Notes: generated from the letters alone by a model not told the origin. Counted from the stretch's first letter, positions 14,736 through 23,494 are shown. The stretch is 41,941 bases of DNA from an uncultured Lachnospiraceae bacterium (GCA_902789175.1 CADANF010000019.1:1-41941), one strand, 5' to 3'. Program-made: numbers and translations.

Positions 14736-15269
14736 ATGGGACATTTATATTTTGTAAGACATGGACAGACAATATGGAATGTAGAAAATAAGATCTGTGG
14801 AGCTACAGATATTGAGCTTACAGAATTTGGGCATGAGCAGGCTGTAAAGACTGGTGAGCTTATAAAGAATGAAGGAATCAAGGCAGATTGTATAATATAT
14901 TCACCTCTTATCCGTGCCAGGGACACAGCACTTCATATAGCAGAGATTACCGGTATACCAGCAAGAGAAGAGGTAAGACTTAAGGAACAGAATTTTGGTA
15001 AATATGAATCTACTCCAAGGAACGGAGCGGATTTTATGAAAGCAAAAGCTTCTTTTGCGGATCATTATGAAGGAGGAGAGTCCATGCTGCAGCTGGCTCA
15101 GAGAATATACAACCTTCTTGATGAGATAAAGAAGCAGGATAAGACTTATATACTGGTTGCTCATAATGGAATAGCCAGAATGGTCAATTCATATTTTAAT
15201 GATATGACCAATGAAGAATTTGCAAAATTTGGTGTAAAAAATTGTTCAGTGGTTGAATATGCTTGGTAA
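14736..15269 (+). CDS. Histidine phosphatase family protein (phosphoglycerate mutase-like)
   Basis: A 177-aa protein with the catalytic RHG motif (FVRHGQT, about residues 7-13), the conserved SPLIRARDTA block and a late VAHNGIAR motif carrying the second catalytic His. These are the features of branch-1 histidine phosphatases (GpmB/CobC/PhoE-like). The length is somewhat short but complete. Substrate cannot be assigned. AAGGAG precedes the ATG. It stands alone, divergent from the MATE gene across a 213-base gap holding only AT-rich sequence and weak -10 candidates. Confidence 0.85.
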   Translation: MGHLYFVRHGQTIWNVENKICGATDIELTEFGHEQAVKTGELIKNEGIKADCIIYSPLIRARDTALHIAEITGIPAREEVRLKEQNFGKYESTPRNGADFMKAKASFADHYEGGESMLQLAQRIYNLLDEIKKQDKTYILVAHNGIARMVNSYFNDMTNEEFAKFGVKNCSVVEYAW

Positions 15270-15362
15270 TACCAAAATAAAAAATGCTATGACAAAAATG
15301 TGAAAGTATCTAAATTCAACTTTAAAACATACAAAAAAAGTCGATAACAGCTATGAATATTC

Positions 15363-15388
15363 TTGGTTTTTGGCTTTTATGCTAGAAT
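15363..15388 (+). promoter_or_regulatory. Extended -10 promoter of the oxidoreductase-hypAB operon
   Basis: TGCTAGAAT (extended -10, TAGAAT at 15383-15388) with a poorly spaced TTGGTT at 15363-15368. The roughly 80-base leader carries AT-rich inverted sequence (GGTATGACC; AATGCT with AGCAT) but no recognised riboswitch. Confidence 0.4.
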
Positions 15389-15472
15389 AGTATTGTGGTG
15401 GTATGACCATTACAATGCTATTTTTTTAATAAGCATATTATTAAACAAATATCTTTAAAGGGAGAATGATAT

Positions 15473-18259
15473 ATGAGCCAAAAAGGAGATCCACACTATC
15501 CTCTTAGACCAGAATGCGCAAATGTTGACGAACCAATGAGAAAGCCGGTAGTTAAATTAGGAAAGATGATAACTGACCGTGTTCCTATCAAACTTGGTTT
15601 TCAGAAGATCACAAAAGATGATCCTGAGTATTGGGCAGTTGCAAGACTTTGCACAGATGAGGAAGCTGAACTTGCACTTAAGTTTGGTGGAATAAGAAAG
15701 CCAAAGACATTTAAAGAATTAAAGAAATTATCAGGACTTGAAGATGAAAAGCTTCAGAAAATGCTTGATCACATGTCATGGACTGGACTTATTGAGTGGA
15801 ATTATGAGAATCCAGAACATGAGAAGCAGTATGTACTTCCTATGTTTGTTCCAGGATCAGCTGAGTTCTCTAACATGAATAAGGATCTTATTGAAGAGCA
15901 TCCAGAAATGGGAATGTTCTTTGAACATATGACAAGACTTCCTCTTGAGAAGGTAACAAAGATCGTACCTCCAGGAGGAGCTGGCATCGGAATGCATGTT
16001 ATTCCTGTTGAAAAAGCTATTGATATGAATAATGAAGCCATCGGTATTGAGAAGATCTCTCACTGGCTTGATAAATATGAAGGAAAGTACGCTAAGTCAC
16101 CTTGTTCATGCCGTCGCAGCCGAAAAACTTATGATGAAGGCTGTGGTGATGTGGAAGATGGATGGTGTATTGCTGTTGGTGATATGGCTGACTATGTTGT
16201 AGAAACAAATAAGGGTGGCGTTTATATCACAAAAGAAGAAGCTTTAGAAATCTTTAAAAAAGCTGAAGATAACGGTTTTGTACATCAGATCACAAATATT
16301 GATGGTGAAAATAAGATTTTCGCTATCTGTAACTGTAATGTAAATGTATGTTATGCACTTCGTACATCACTTCTTTTTAATACGCCAAACCTTTCACGTT
16401 CTGCTTATGTGGCAAAGATTGACAAGAGTAAATGTGTAGCTTGTGGACGTTGCGTAGAGTTCTGTCCTGCAGGTGCAGTTAAACTCGGACAGAAGCTTTG
16501 CAAGAAGGACGGTTCAGAAGTTAAGTATCCTAAGCATCAGCTTCCATCAGAAAAGAAGTGGACTAAGGATGACTGGGATTGGGATTATCGTGATAATAAC
16601 CGCATTGAGTCACATGCTTCAGGTACAGCTCCATGTAAGACAGCCTGCCCTGCTCATATTGCAGTTCAGGGTTACCTCAAGTTAGCGGCTCAGGGAAAAT
16701 ATAAAGAAGCACTCGAACTTATCAAGAAGAATAATCCACTTCCTGCAATCTGTGGTCATATTTGTAACAGACGTTGTGAAGATGCTTGTACAAGAGGAAC
16801 TATCGATCAGGCTGTTGCAATTGATGAAGTTAAAAAGTTTATTGCAATGCAGGATTTAAATAAAGAGACACGTTTTATACCTAAGAAGGTCATTCCACGT
16901 GTTGATGGTGACTTTAGTGAAGATAAGGTTGCTATCATTGGTGCAGGTCCTGCAGGTCTTTCATGTGCTTTCTATCTTGCAGAAAAAGGATATAAGCCTA
17001 CTGTATTTGAAAAGAATGAAAAGGCCGGTGGTATGCTTGTTTATGGTATTCCATCATATAAGCTTGAGAAAGACGTTATCGAAGCTGAAATTGATGTTAT
17101 TCGTGAAATGGGAGTTGAGATCCGTACCGGTATTGAAGTAGGTAAGGATATAACTCTTGATGAATTAAGAAAACAGGGATATAAGGCTTTCTATATCGCT
17201 ATCGGATGTCAGGGAGGCCGTATGGTGGGCGTACCTGGTGAAGATGCAGCAGGTGTTACAACAGCTGTTGATTTCCTTAAAGTTGTAAATGCTACTGAAA
17301 AGTACGACATCAAGGGTGATGTGGTAGTAGTCGGCGGAGGAAATGTTGCTATCGACTGTTCAAGAGATGCAGTAAGAGTTGGAGCTTCAAAAGTTACTCA
17401 GCTTTGTCTTGAAGGAAGAGATATAATGCCTGCTTCAGATGAAGAAGTTGAGGAAGCTGAATCAGATGGAGTTAAGATCAAGTGTGGATGGGGACCAAAA
17501 GAAATCCTTAAGGATGAAAATGGTGCAGTTAAGGGTATAGTATTTAAGAAGTGCCTTTCTGTAAAAGATGAAACGGGACGTTTCAACCCATCATATGATG
17601 AAAATGATACTATCACAATTGAATGTAAGCATGTAGTTCTTGCCGTTGGTCAGAGCATCCAGTGGGGCAACTTACTTGAAGGATCAAAGGTAGAATTAGG
17701 AAGAGGTAATGGTGCTGTAGCTGACCCTGTAACATATCAGACAGCTGAGCCTGATATCTTTGTTGGTGGTGATGTCTATACAGGACCTAAGTTTGCGATT
17801 GATGCTATAGCAGCTGGTAAAGAAGGTGCTATATCAATCCACCGTTTTGTACAGCCTCATACATCACTTACAATCGGTAGAAATAAGAACAGCTATGTTG
17901 AATTAAATAAAGATGACATCCTTGTTGAATCTTATGATAATTCAAAGCGTCAGGTTCCGGGCAAGAAGGATCCTAACGCGCCAAAGAGTTTTAGAGATAA
18001 TAAGGATGTATTTACTGAAGAACAGGTTAAGAAAGAAACAGCAAGATGTCTTGGATGTGGAGCAAGTGTAGTGGATGATAATCACTGCATAGGCTGTGGC
18101 ATTTGTACAACCAAGTGTGAATTTGGTGCTATCACTCTTGAACGTGTTAATCCAGAATGTTCTGTAATGCGTAAGAGTGAAGACAAGTTAAAATACATCC
18201 TTCCATATGCAGCTAAGCAGGCAATTAATATTAAGTTTAAGAAAAAGAAAAAAGATTGA
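15473..18259 (+). CDS. Multidomain Fe-S / FAD-dependent oxidoreductase (GltD-like)
   Basis: A 928-aa redox protein. Residues about 1-200 are winged-helix-like. A cysteine cluster follows (CSC at 211-213 with further Cys through about 300), then a 4Fe-4S ferredoxin (C321, C324, C327, C331), a glutamate-synthase small-subunit-type Fe-S domain (about 385-460, CGHICNRRCEDAC), an FAD-binding GAGPAG at 490, an NAD(P)-binding GGGNVA at 621, and a C-terminal 4Fe-4S ferredoxin starting at C872. It probably moves electrons between NAD(P)H and an Fe-S partner. It is first in an operon with nickel-insertion genes, 3 bases before hypA, so its partner may be a nickel enzyme. GGGAG is upstream of the ATG. 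Confidence 0.85.
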   Translation: MSQKGDPHYPLRPECANVDEPMRKPVVKLGKMITDRVPIKLGFQKITKDDPEYWAVARLCTDEEAELALKFGGIRKPKTFKELKKLSGLEDEKLQKMLDHMSWTGLIEWNYENPEHEKQYVLPMFVPGSAEFSNMNKDLIEEHPEMGMFFEHMTRLPLEKVTKIVPPGGAGIGMHVIPVEKAIDMNNEAIGIEKISHWLDKYEGKYAKSPCSCRRSRKTYDEGCGDVEDGWCIAVGDMADYVVETNKGGVYITKEEALEIFKKAEDNGFVHQITNIDGENKIFAICNCNVNVCYALRTSLLFNTPNLSRSAYVAKIDKSKCVACGRCVEFCPAGAVKLGQKLCKKDGSEVKYPKHQLPSEKKWTKDDWDWDYRDNNRIESHASGTAPCKTACPAHIAVQGYLKLAAQGKYKEALELIKKNNPLPAICGHICNRRCEDACTRGTIDQAVAIDEVKKFIAMQDLNKETRFIPKKVIPRVDGDFSEDKVAIIGAGPAGLSCAFYLAEKGYKPTVFEKNEKAGGMLVYGIPSYKLEKDVIEAEIDVIREMGVEIRTGIEVGKDITLDELRKQGYKAFYIAIGCQGGRMVGVPGEDAAGVTTAVDFLKVVNATEKYDIKGDVVVVGGGNVAIDCSRDAVRVGASKVTQLCLEGRDIMPASDEEVEEAESDGVKIKCGWGPKEILKDENGAVKGIVFKKCLSVKDETGRFNPSYDENDTITIECKHVVLAVGQSIQWGNLLEGSKVELGRGNGAVADPVTYQTAEPDIFVGGDVYTGPKFAIDAIAAGKEGAISIHRFVQPHTSLTIGRNKNSYVELNKDDILVESYDNSKRQVPGKKDPNAPKSFRDNKDVFTEEQVKKETARCLGCGASVVDDNHCIGCGICTTKCEFGAITLERVNPECSVMRKSEDKLKYILPYAAKQAINIKFKKKKKD

Positions 18260-18262
18260 TCT

Positions 18263-18616
18263 ATGCATGAACTTGGAGTAGTTTTTAAAATCATTGACGA
18301 CTTGAAAGAAGTAGCAGTTGAAAATGATATTGATAAAATCAGCAAAGTAACAATCAGTCTAGGAGAGGTTTCTACTGTTATTCCAGATTATCTTCATGAT
18401 TGCTGGAAATGGGCTAGAAAACGTACACCTCTCCTGGAAGAGACTGAACTTGTTATTGAAAAAATACCAGCCATTACATACTGTGATGACTGCAAACAAA
18501 CCTATGAAACCGTGAAGTATGCCAAAGTGTGTCCTCATTGTAAAAGTGAGAACACATGGCTGATTCAGGGAAATGAATTCCTTATAAAGGAGATTGAAGT
18601 ACCTGATCCAGATTGA
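18263..18616 (+). CDS. hypA: Nickel insertion protein HypA
   Basis: A 117-aa protein starting MHELG, where His2 and Glu3 are the HypA nickel ligands. The zinc finger is formed by CDDC and CPHC in the C-terminal half. Length and layout match HypA/HybF, which delivers Ni(II) with HypB to hydrogenase or, in some species, urease. It starts 3 bases after the oxidoreductase stop. No hypC, hypD, hypE, hypF or [NiFe] hydrogenase subunit lies in the window, so the client enzyme is unknown. Confidence 0.88.
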   Translation: MHELGVVFKIIDDLKEVAVENDIDKISKVTISLGEVSTVIPDYLHDCWKWARKRTPLLEETELVIEKIPAITYCDDCKQTYETVKYAKVCPHCKSENTWLIQGNEFLIKEIEVPDPD

Positions 18617-18631
18617 ATCGAGGATTAAAAT

Positions 18632-19354
18632 ATGAAATTCGAGAAACTTACCGTACCGTCACAGAAAGATTTGTTTATAAGAAAGATCCAGGATATGATC
18701 CTATCCGGGGAATTAAAGATTGGAGAGAAGATTCCACCTGAAAGAGAACTGGCTGAAAAGATGGGCGTTAGCCGTACCATTGTAAATACCGGTATTGCAG
18801 TACTGGAAAATCAGGGATTTCTTTCTATCATTCCAAGGCAGGGAGTATTTGTAAATGATTATAAGCGAAATGCTGGTGCAGATACTCTTAATGCTATTAT
18901 GAGGATCAAGGGTGATGTGATCAGTGATTCTGATATTAAATCCGTGCTTGAGATCAGATGGGCATTAGAAAAACTTGCAATAAGAAATTCCATTAATATC
19001 ATTACTGAGGAAGAGATAAGAGAATTACGAGATATCGTAGAAGAATTAGGACAGTCGGAATCTCCGCAGGAAGCAGCTGAGAAAGCATTTGAATTTTATA
19101 TAAAAATGGCAGAGATCGGTGAAAACCAGTTTTTAGAAATTATCATTGCAAATTTCCGTTTACCTTGTATTGCAATGTGGGTGCGTTTCTGCAGGATTTA
19201 TGGAATACATATTTTGTTTGAGCATACTCTTACTTCATGGGAACTCCTAAAAAAAGGAGACTATAAAGAAGCTCTTGAATGGGTTGAGAAACTGACAAAA
19301 GAAGCAATAGATGGTAAATACACACTCTACGAAAAGGATTTAAAGAGTATATGA
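18632..19354 (+). CDS. GntR/FadR-family transcriptional regulator
   Basis: A 240-aa protein with an N-terminal GntR winged helix (about 10-75: ELKIGEKIPPERELAEKMGVSRTIV, then a turn ending RQGVFV) and an all-helical C-terminal domain of the FCD/FadR type (about 95-230), which usually binds a carboxylic acid ligand. It lies between hypA (15 bases upstream) and the first hypB, which it overlaps by 4 bases (ATGA). It probably controls this operon. No palindromic operator of the usual FadR type was confidently seen upstream of 15473. Confidence 0.85.
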   Translation: MKFEKLTVPSQKDLFIRKIQDMILSGELKIGEKIPPERELAEKMGVSRTIVNTGIAVLENQGFLSIIPRQGVFVNDYKRNAGADTLNAIMRIKGDVISDSDIKSVLEIRWALEKLAIRNSINIITEEEIRELRDIVEELGQSESPQEAAEKAFEFYIKMAEIGENQFLEIIIANFRLPCIAMWVRFCRIYGIHILFEHTLTSWELLKKGDYKEALEWVEKLTKEAIDGKYTLYEKDLKSI

Positions 19355-20034
19355 ATAAGATCGAATTTGATATTCTTGAGGTAAAATCGAATATTTTAAA
19401 TGACAATGATAGATCATCTGATAATGTCAGAGAAATATTAAAGAACAATAATGTCTTCATGGTTAACCTTATGGCTTCTCCAGGGGCTGGTAAGACAACA
19501 ACTCTTGTAAAGACCATAGAGGCATTAAAGGACAGGTATAGAATAGGTGTTATGGAAGCTGATGTCGACAGTGATGTTGATGCCATAACGGTTCAGAATG
19601 CAGGAGCTAAGGTTATCCAACTTCATACAGGTGGATCCTGTCATATGGATGCAGATATGACAAAGGAAGGAATAGAAAAGTTAGATATCAGTGATATTGA
19701 TGTACTTTTCCTTGAAAATATAGGAAATCTTGTATGTCCTGCAGAATTTGATACTGGAGCAACAAAAAAAGTATGTATACTTAGTGTTCCGGAAGGTGAT
19801 GATAAACCTCTTAAATATCCACTTATGTTCCAGGTGAGTGATCTTTTACTAATCGGAAAGATGGATGTTATGCCGGTATTTAATTTTGATGTGGAAGCTT
19901 GTAAAAAGTATGTAGCAGACTTAAATCCAGATATGGAAGTGCTTCCTGTTTCAGCTCGTACTGGCGAAGGTTTTGATAAATGGATAGAGTGGCTTGTAAA
20001 AGAAATCCAGAAATCCCGAGAGAAGGAGGCATAG
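19351..20034 (+). CDS. hypB: HypB-type nickel GTPase (first paralogue)
   Basis: A 227-aa SIMIBI GTPase with P-loop SPGAGKTT (about 43-50), an EADVDSDVDA switch block, and the HypB metal site: Cys-His in GGSCHMDA and the third Cys in NLVCPAEFD. The N-terminal CxxCGC nickel motif and the His-rich stretch found in some HypB proteins are absent, which is common. It delivers nickel in concert with HypA. It overlaps the regulator gene by 4 bases and is followed after 1 base by a second hypB. Confidence 0.88.
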   Translation: MNKIEFDILEVKSNILNDNDRSSDNVREILKNNNVFMVNLMASPGAGKTTTLVKTIEALKDRYRIGVMEADVDSDVDAITVQNAGAKVIQLHTGGSCHMDADMTKEGIEKLDISDIDVLFLENIGNLVCPAEFDTGATKKVCILSVPEGDDKPLKYPLMFQVSDLLLIGKMDVMPVFNFDVEACKKYVADLNPDMEVLPVSARTGEGFDKWIEWLVKEIQKSREKEA

Positions 20035-20035
20035 G

Positions 20036-20695
20036 ATGAGAGTAATAGAATTAAACCGTTCCATCACAGATTCAAATGATCGTGATGCAGAAATGCTTAG
20101 AGAAAGCATGAAACAAAAAAAGATTCTTATGTTCAATCTTATGTCATCTCCAGGATCGGGAAAAACAACACTTTTATCCCGTATTATTAAAGACATAGGC
20201 AGTGACTTTAATATTGGTGTAATGGAGGCAGACATTGCATCAGACGTGGATGCAGTAAGAATTGAGAATTTAGGTGCCAGAGCTATACAGGCTCATACAG
20301 ACGGTATGTGTCATATGGATGCCGGCATGACAAAAAGAGCTATGGAAGCTATGGGTGATGAAAACTTAAATCTTATATTCCTTGAAAATGTTGGAAATCT
20401 CATATGTCCTGCGGAATTTGATACTGGATCAGGAAAGAACATCATGATCCTTAGTGTTCCAGAGGGTGATGATAAGCCACTTAAATATCCACTTATGTTT
20501 GAAAAGAGTGATGCTCTTATCGTAACAAAGATGGATACAAGAGAGTATTTTGATTTTGATACAGATAAATGTATCGAAAGAGTTAAAAGATTAAATCCTG
20601 ATATAGAGATTTTCTTCGTTTCTGCATTAAAGGGAGACGGAATGAAAGAATTTTATGAATGGATCAAAAAATCCTATGAGGACTGGTGTCAGTAG
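20036..20695 (+). CDS. HypB-type nickel GTPase (second paralogue)
   Basis: A 219-aa paralogue of the preceding protein with P-loop SPGSGKTT (about 38-45), Cys-His in GMCHMDA, Cys in NLICPAEFD, and the same LSVPEGDDKPLKYPLMF block. All catalytic and metal residues are kept, so it is unlikely to be a decaying copy. AAGGAGG lies across the preceding stop, 5-6 bases before the ATG, giving a strong coupled start. Two intact HypB genes side by side could act as a heterodimer or serve different clients. Confidence 0.87.
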   Translation: MRVIELNRSITDSNDRDAEMLRESMKQKKILMFNLMSSPGSGKTTLLSRIIKDIGSDFNIGVMEADIASDVDAVRIENLGARAIQAHTDGMCHMDAGMTKRAMEAMGDENLNLIFLENVGNLICPAEFDTGSGKNIMILSVPEGDDKPLKYPLMFEKSDALIVTKMDTREYFDFDTDKCIERVKRLNPDIEIFFVSALKGDGMKEFYEWIKKSYEDWCQ

Positions 20696-20805
20696 AAAGT
20701 AAGGTTAGTAAGGAAAAAGATAGCAAGGTAGTTGTGATAAGTGGTGCTCATTATCTGCATCTTACTAATCTGCAGGGCCTTGTGAGAGAAATCAAAGGAT
20801 TCTAA
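20686..20805 (+). CDS. Possible 39-aa ORF between hypB2 and the fur-like gene
   Basis: A GTG at 20686, inside the end of hypB2, opens a 39-codon frame to a TAA at 20803-20805. It contains a strand-like hydrophobic stretch (VVVISGAHYLHLTNLQGLV) that looks protein-like rather than random. There is no clear ribosome site. It might be a small coupled protein or the tail of a lost gene. I do not recognise it. Confidence 0.25.
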   Translation: MSVESKVSKEKDSKVVVISGAHYLHLTNLQGLVREIKGF

Positions 20806-20806
20806 A

Positions 20807-21223
20807 ATGAAAAATGAGTATAAGACAAGGTCAAGAAATGCAATTTTTGATTATTTAAAAGAAAACAGGGATAGAAGCTTTACAGCGAGAGATATAATGG
20901 ATACATTTTCTTCTCAGGGAGAAGAGGTGGATAAATCCACAATTTACCGCAATTTGGAGAGACTTTGTAAAGAAGGACGTCTTATCAGTTATAAGGATAA
21001 AGATATTAATGGAACCTGTTATCAGTATTCAGATGATAATAAGGCCTGCAACTGTCATATTCATGCTAAGTGTTCTGATTGCGGAAAAATCTACCATCTT
21101 GATAATGAATTATTTAAGGATGTTGAAAAAAATCTTAAGGATAAATATGGTATAGATATTGATTATGGAAAGACCATCATAGTTGGAAAATGCAGTGATT
21201 GCAGCAAAAGCAAGAATTTGTGA
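20807..21223 (+). CDS. Fur-family metal-responsive regulator (Zur-like)
   Basis: A 138-aa protein with an N-terminal winged helix (residues about 1-75, EVDKSTIYRNLERL) and a metal-binding C-terminal half: the CNCHIHAKCSDCGK block and a second CSDC at the end, forming the structural zinc site. This is a complete Fur/Zur/PerR-type protein. A Zur role is favoured because the next gene and another in the window are COG0523-type GTPases, a group often controlled by Zur, but sequence alone does not fix the metal. AAAGGA is 7 bases before the ATG. It may be the last gene of the oxidoreductase-hyp operon. Confidence 0.85.
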   Translation: MKNEYKTRSRNAIFDYLKENRDRSFTARDIMDTFSSQGEEVDKSTIYRNLERLCKEGRLISYKDKDINGTCYQYSDDNKACNCHIHAKCSDCGKIYHLDNELFKDVEKNLKDKYGIDIDYGKTIIVGKCSDCSKSKNL

Positions 21224-21263
21224 ATAAAATGCTGTGATAAAATCCTGTGATAATTTTTAAAAA

Positions 21264-21293
21264 TTGACAAGTGCCTGAAAAGTGAAATATAAT
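21264..21293 (+). promoter_or_regulatory. Sigma-A promoter of the CobW-like gene
   Basis: TTGACA (21264-21269) and TATAAT (21288-21293), both consensus, separated by 18 bases. The predicted start, about 21300, falls within the palindrome at 21295-21315. Confidence 0.75.
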
Positions 21294-21294
21294 A

Positions 21295-21315
21295 ATTTGC
21301 GACAGTGTCGCAAAT
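21295..21315. promoter_or_regulatory. Perfect 21-bp operator palindrome (10-1-10)
   Basis: Half-site ATTTGCGACA, a central G, and its exact inverse. The core is TGCGACA-G-TGTCGCA, the 7-1-7 geometry of Fur-family operators. It covers the predicted transcription start directly after the -10 box, where a bound repressor would block initiation. A related dyad lies at 30939-30953 before the other GTPase gene, and a Fur-family gene lies just upstream. Confidence 0.7.
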
Positions 21316-21336
21316 ATGAAATGGGCAGGTGTTCAT

Positions 21337-22245
21337 ATGGAAACAGCAATTTTTGTATTTTCAGGTTTTTTAGGCAGTGGAAAAACATTATCAATCCAGG
21401 AAACTATCCTGAAAACATTTTCATATACAGGAAAAACTTCAGTTATCATTTGTACTGAAGAGGGAGAATACTGCTATAAAAAGGATGCTTTAAAGGATGT
21501 AGGGATAGAAGTAATAGAAATTGAAGATAAAGAAGATTTTAATGAAGCATTCTTAGAAAGGATTAAGAAAGTATATGATCCTTTAAATGTTTATATAGAA
21601 TATAATGGAATGTGGGATATAGAGGATCTTCTTAAGATGAAAAAGCCAAAGGGATGGTATATAGAGACTATCTTTGGTTTAGTTGATTCTACTACATATC
21701 CTATGTATTTAAAGAATATGAGGCAGTTGATAATGACTCCTTTAAGAAATGCAGATGTGATCATTTTTAACCGATGTGATAATCTTGATAAAGGAGAAAC
21801 AAGAAGGCGGTTAAAACTCTTAAATGGCAGTGCTGAAGTATTTTTTATAAAGAAGGATGGAAGTGTTGATAATAATATAGATGACCTTATCTTAAACACT
21901 GAAAATGGAATAATAAACATAACCGATGATATTTTTGGCAGCTGGTTTATAGACTGTCTTGAAAATTCAGATAAGTATTATGGTAAAACCGTGAGATTTA
22001 AAGGGATGGTGTCAGACCAGCTGCGTCTTTCTCCGGGACAATTTTTTCTTGGAAGAAAAATAGAAATATGTTGTGAAGCTGATGCACAGTTTGTTGGTTT
22101 TATTTCGGAAATTGATGACATATCAAAAGTTCCTTCGCCCAATGAATGGGTAGATGTGGAAGCAGAGATAACAAGAGGGAAAGTAAAAGGCAACAAAGTA
22201 ATGATCATACTTAAAGTTAAAAGCATAGAAAAAAGAAGCGATTAG
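21337..22245 (+). CDS. CobW/COG0523-like GTPase with C-terminal TIGR03943/YcgQ-like domain
   Basis: A 302-aa protein. The P-loop SGFLGSGKT is at residues 9-17, and the N-terminal two-thirds follow the COG0523 G-domain, but the metal-binding CxCC motif of typical members is missing. Residues about 200-300 (GSWFIDCLENSDKYYGKTV, F-x-GRKIEICCEAD, VGF, EWVDVEAEI) resemble the TIGR03943/DUF1980 (YcgQ) small beta-domain, usually a separate protein next to permease YcgR in zinc-related loci. The start at 21337 is chosen over 21316 because GGCAGG lies about 7 bases upstream and 21316 touches the operator. Zinc or related metal handling is inferred. Confidence 0.75.
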   Translation: METAIFVFSGFLGSGKTLSIQETILKTFSYTGKTSVIICTEEGEYCYKKDALKDVGIEVIEIEDKEDFNEAFLERIKKVYDPLNVYIEYNGMWDIEDLLKMKKPKGWYIETIFGLVDSTTYPMYLKNMRQLIMTPLRNADVIIFNRCDNLDKGETRRRLKLLNGSAEVFFIKKDGSVDNNIDDLILNTENGIINITDDIFGSWFIDCLENSDKYYGKTVRFKGMVSDQLRLSPGQFFLGRKIEICCEADAQFVGFISEIDDISKVPSPNEWVDVEAEITRGKVKGNKVMIILKVKSIEKRSD

Positions 22246-22258
22246 CGCTTCTTTTTTT
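22231..22258 (+). terminator. Intrinsic terminator of the CobW-like gene
   Basis: AGAAGCG, loop, CGCTTCT followed by T-run (ends near 22258). The TAG stop codon is in the loop region. Confidence 0.85.
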
Positions 22259-22352
22259 CGTGAATGACATTTTATCTATAGTATACGACGGAATACTATT
22301 ACTAATTGTTATTTTTTGATGAATCCTTGTTTAATAATTATAGCAGGCTATT

Positions 22353-22379
22353 TTGAATAAAGGAATTATATGGTATACT
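22353..22379 (+). promoter_or_regulatory. Extended -10 promoter of the GGDEF gene
   Basis: TTGAAT (22353-22358), 15-base spacer, and TGGTATACT (extended -10, TATACT at 22374-22379). Confidence 0.5.
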
Positions 22380-22414
22380 ATGATCAGTTGATGGGTTAGT
22401 TGATTGGGGGCGTT

Positions 22415-23494
22415 ATGTTTATAGCTCAGTATATATTAGAAAATTATGTAATGTTATTTGAACTTGGAGGCTTACTTATGGTTGTAAGTCTCAGTGTGCA
22501 TATTACTGAAAAGATGAAAAAAGCGACAAGGTTAATTGTTGCAATGATTTTTTTTGAATCGATTTCTTTTCATTTGGAAAGGTTGGCACAAGCGCTGCCA
22601 ACATATAATTTTTGGCGGCCTTTTTTAACTTCCTGGATTTATACAATCTATCCATTAATTCTGATATGTCTTATGACTATTACGGTAATGAGAAATATAA
22701 GAAGAAAAAAGTTGATTATTTTAATTATTCCAGAAATTGTAAGCATACCGTTATATTTTACATCTCAGTGGACTCATTTGGTTTGTTATTATTCTGATGA
22801 TAACAGATATATAGCGGGGCCTCTGTATAGATGGCCATATTTTATATTTGTTTTTTATTCTTTCGTATTCGTATTCTATAATATCCAATACTTTAAAGGC
22901 TTTTCTGCAAAGGAAAGATTTTTGCCTATGTATATAATACTTTTTCCTTTATGTGGAGTTATATATTATATGATATTTAGAGAAGGAAGAGATTATAGTG
23001 GGCTTTTTTCTTCGGCTTTGCTGGTTTATTATATCTTTATATATATTCATATGGCTAAGATAGACCCGCTGACAGGGTTATTAAACAGGCAGAGTTATTA
23101 TAAAGATATAAAAGTTAAGGAAAAAGAAATAACAGCGATAGTTTCTATCGATATGAATAATCTCAAATATCTTAATGATAACTTTGGTCATAAAGCAGGG
23201 GATATGGCGCTTAAGGTCATATCAGCTATTTTTAAAGAAATTGTATTTTACAAGGGTTCTGTATATCGAATCGGAGGAGATGAATTTGTGATTCTTTATT
23301 TTCGTGTAGATGAGGAGACTGTAAAGAAGGACATATCAAAAATGCGAGAGAAAATAGAAAGTGCAAAATATAGATGTGCTTTTGGATATACTATGATAGA
23401 AAAGAATATGAATATAGATGAAGCAGCAGCTATTGCAGATAAAATGATGTATATAAATAAAGCTGAAATGAAAGCAAATAAGATACCACAATAA
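22415..23494 (+). CDS. Membrane diguanylate cyclase (GGDEF)
   Basis: A 359-aa protein with six or more membrane segments in residues 1-210 and a C-terminal GGDEF domain with intact GGDEF at 287-291 and DMNNLKYLNDNFGHKAGD. There is no RxxD inhibitory site before the motif. The membrane part is presumably sensory; I do not recognise its family. It starts at ATG 22415 with GGGGGC close upstream; the in-frame TTG at 22400 has no ribosome site. Confidence 0.87.
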   Translation: MFIAQYILENYVMLFELGGLLMVVSLSVHITEKMKKATRLIVAMIFFESISFHLERLAQALPTYNFWRPFLTSWIYTIYPLILICLMTITVMRNIRRKKLIILIIPEIVSIPLYFTSQWTHLVCYYSDDNRYIAGPLYRWPYFIFVFYSFVFVFYNIQYFKGFSAKERFLPMYIILFPLCGVIYYMIFREGRDYSGLFSSALLVYYIFIYIHMAKIDPLTGLLNRQSYYKDIKVKEKEITAIVSIDMNNLKYLNDNFGHKAGDMALKVISAIFKEIVFYKGSVYRIGGDEFVILYFRVDEETVKKDISKMREKIESAKYRCAFGYTMIEKNMNIDEAAAIADKMMYINKAEMKANKIPQ

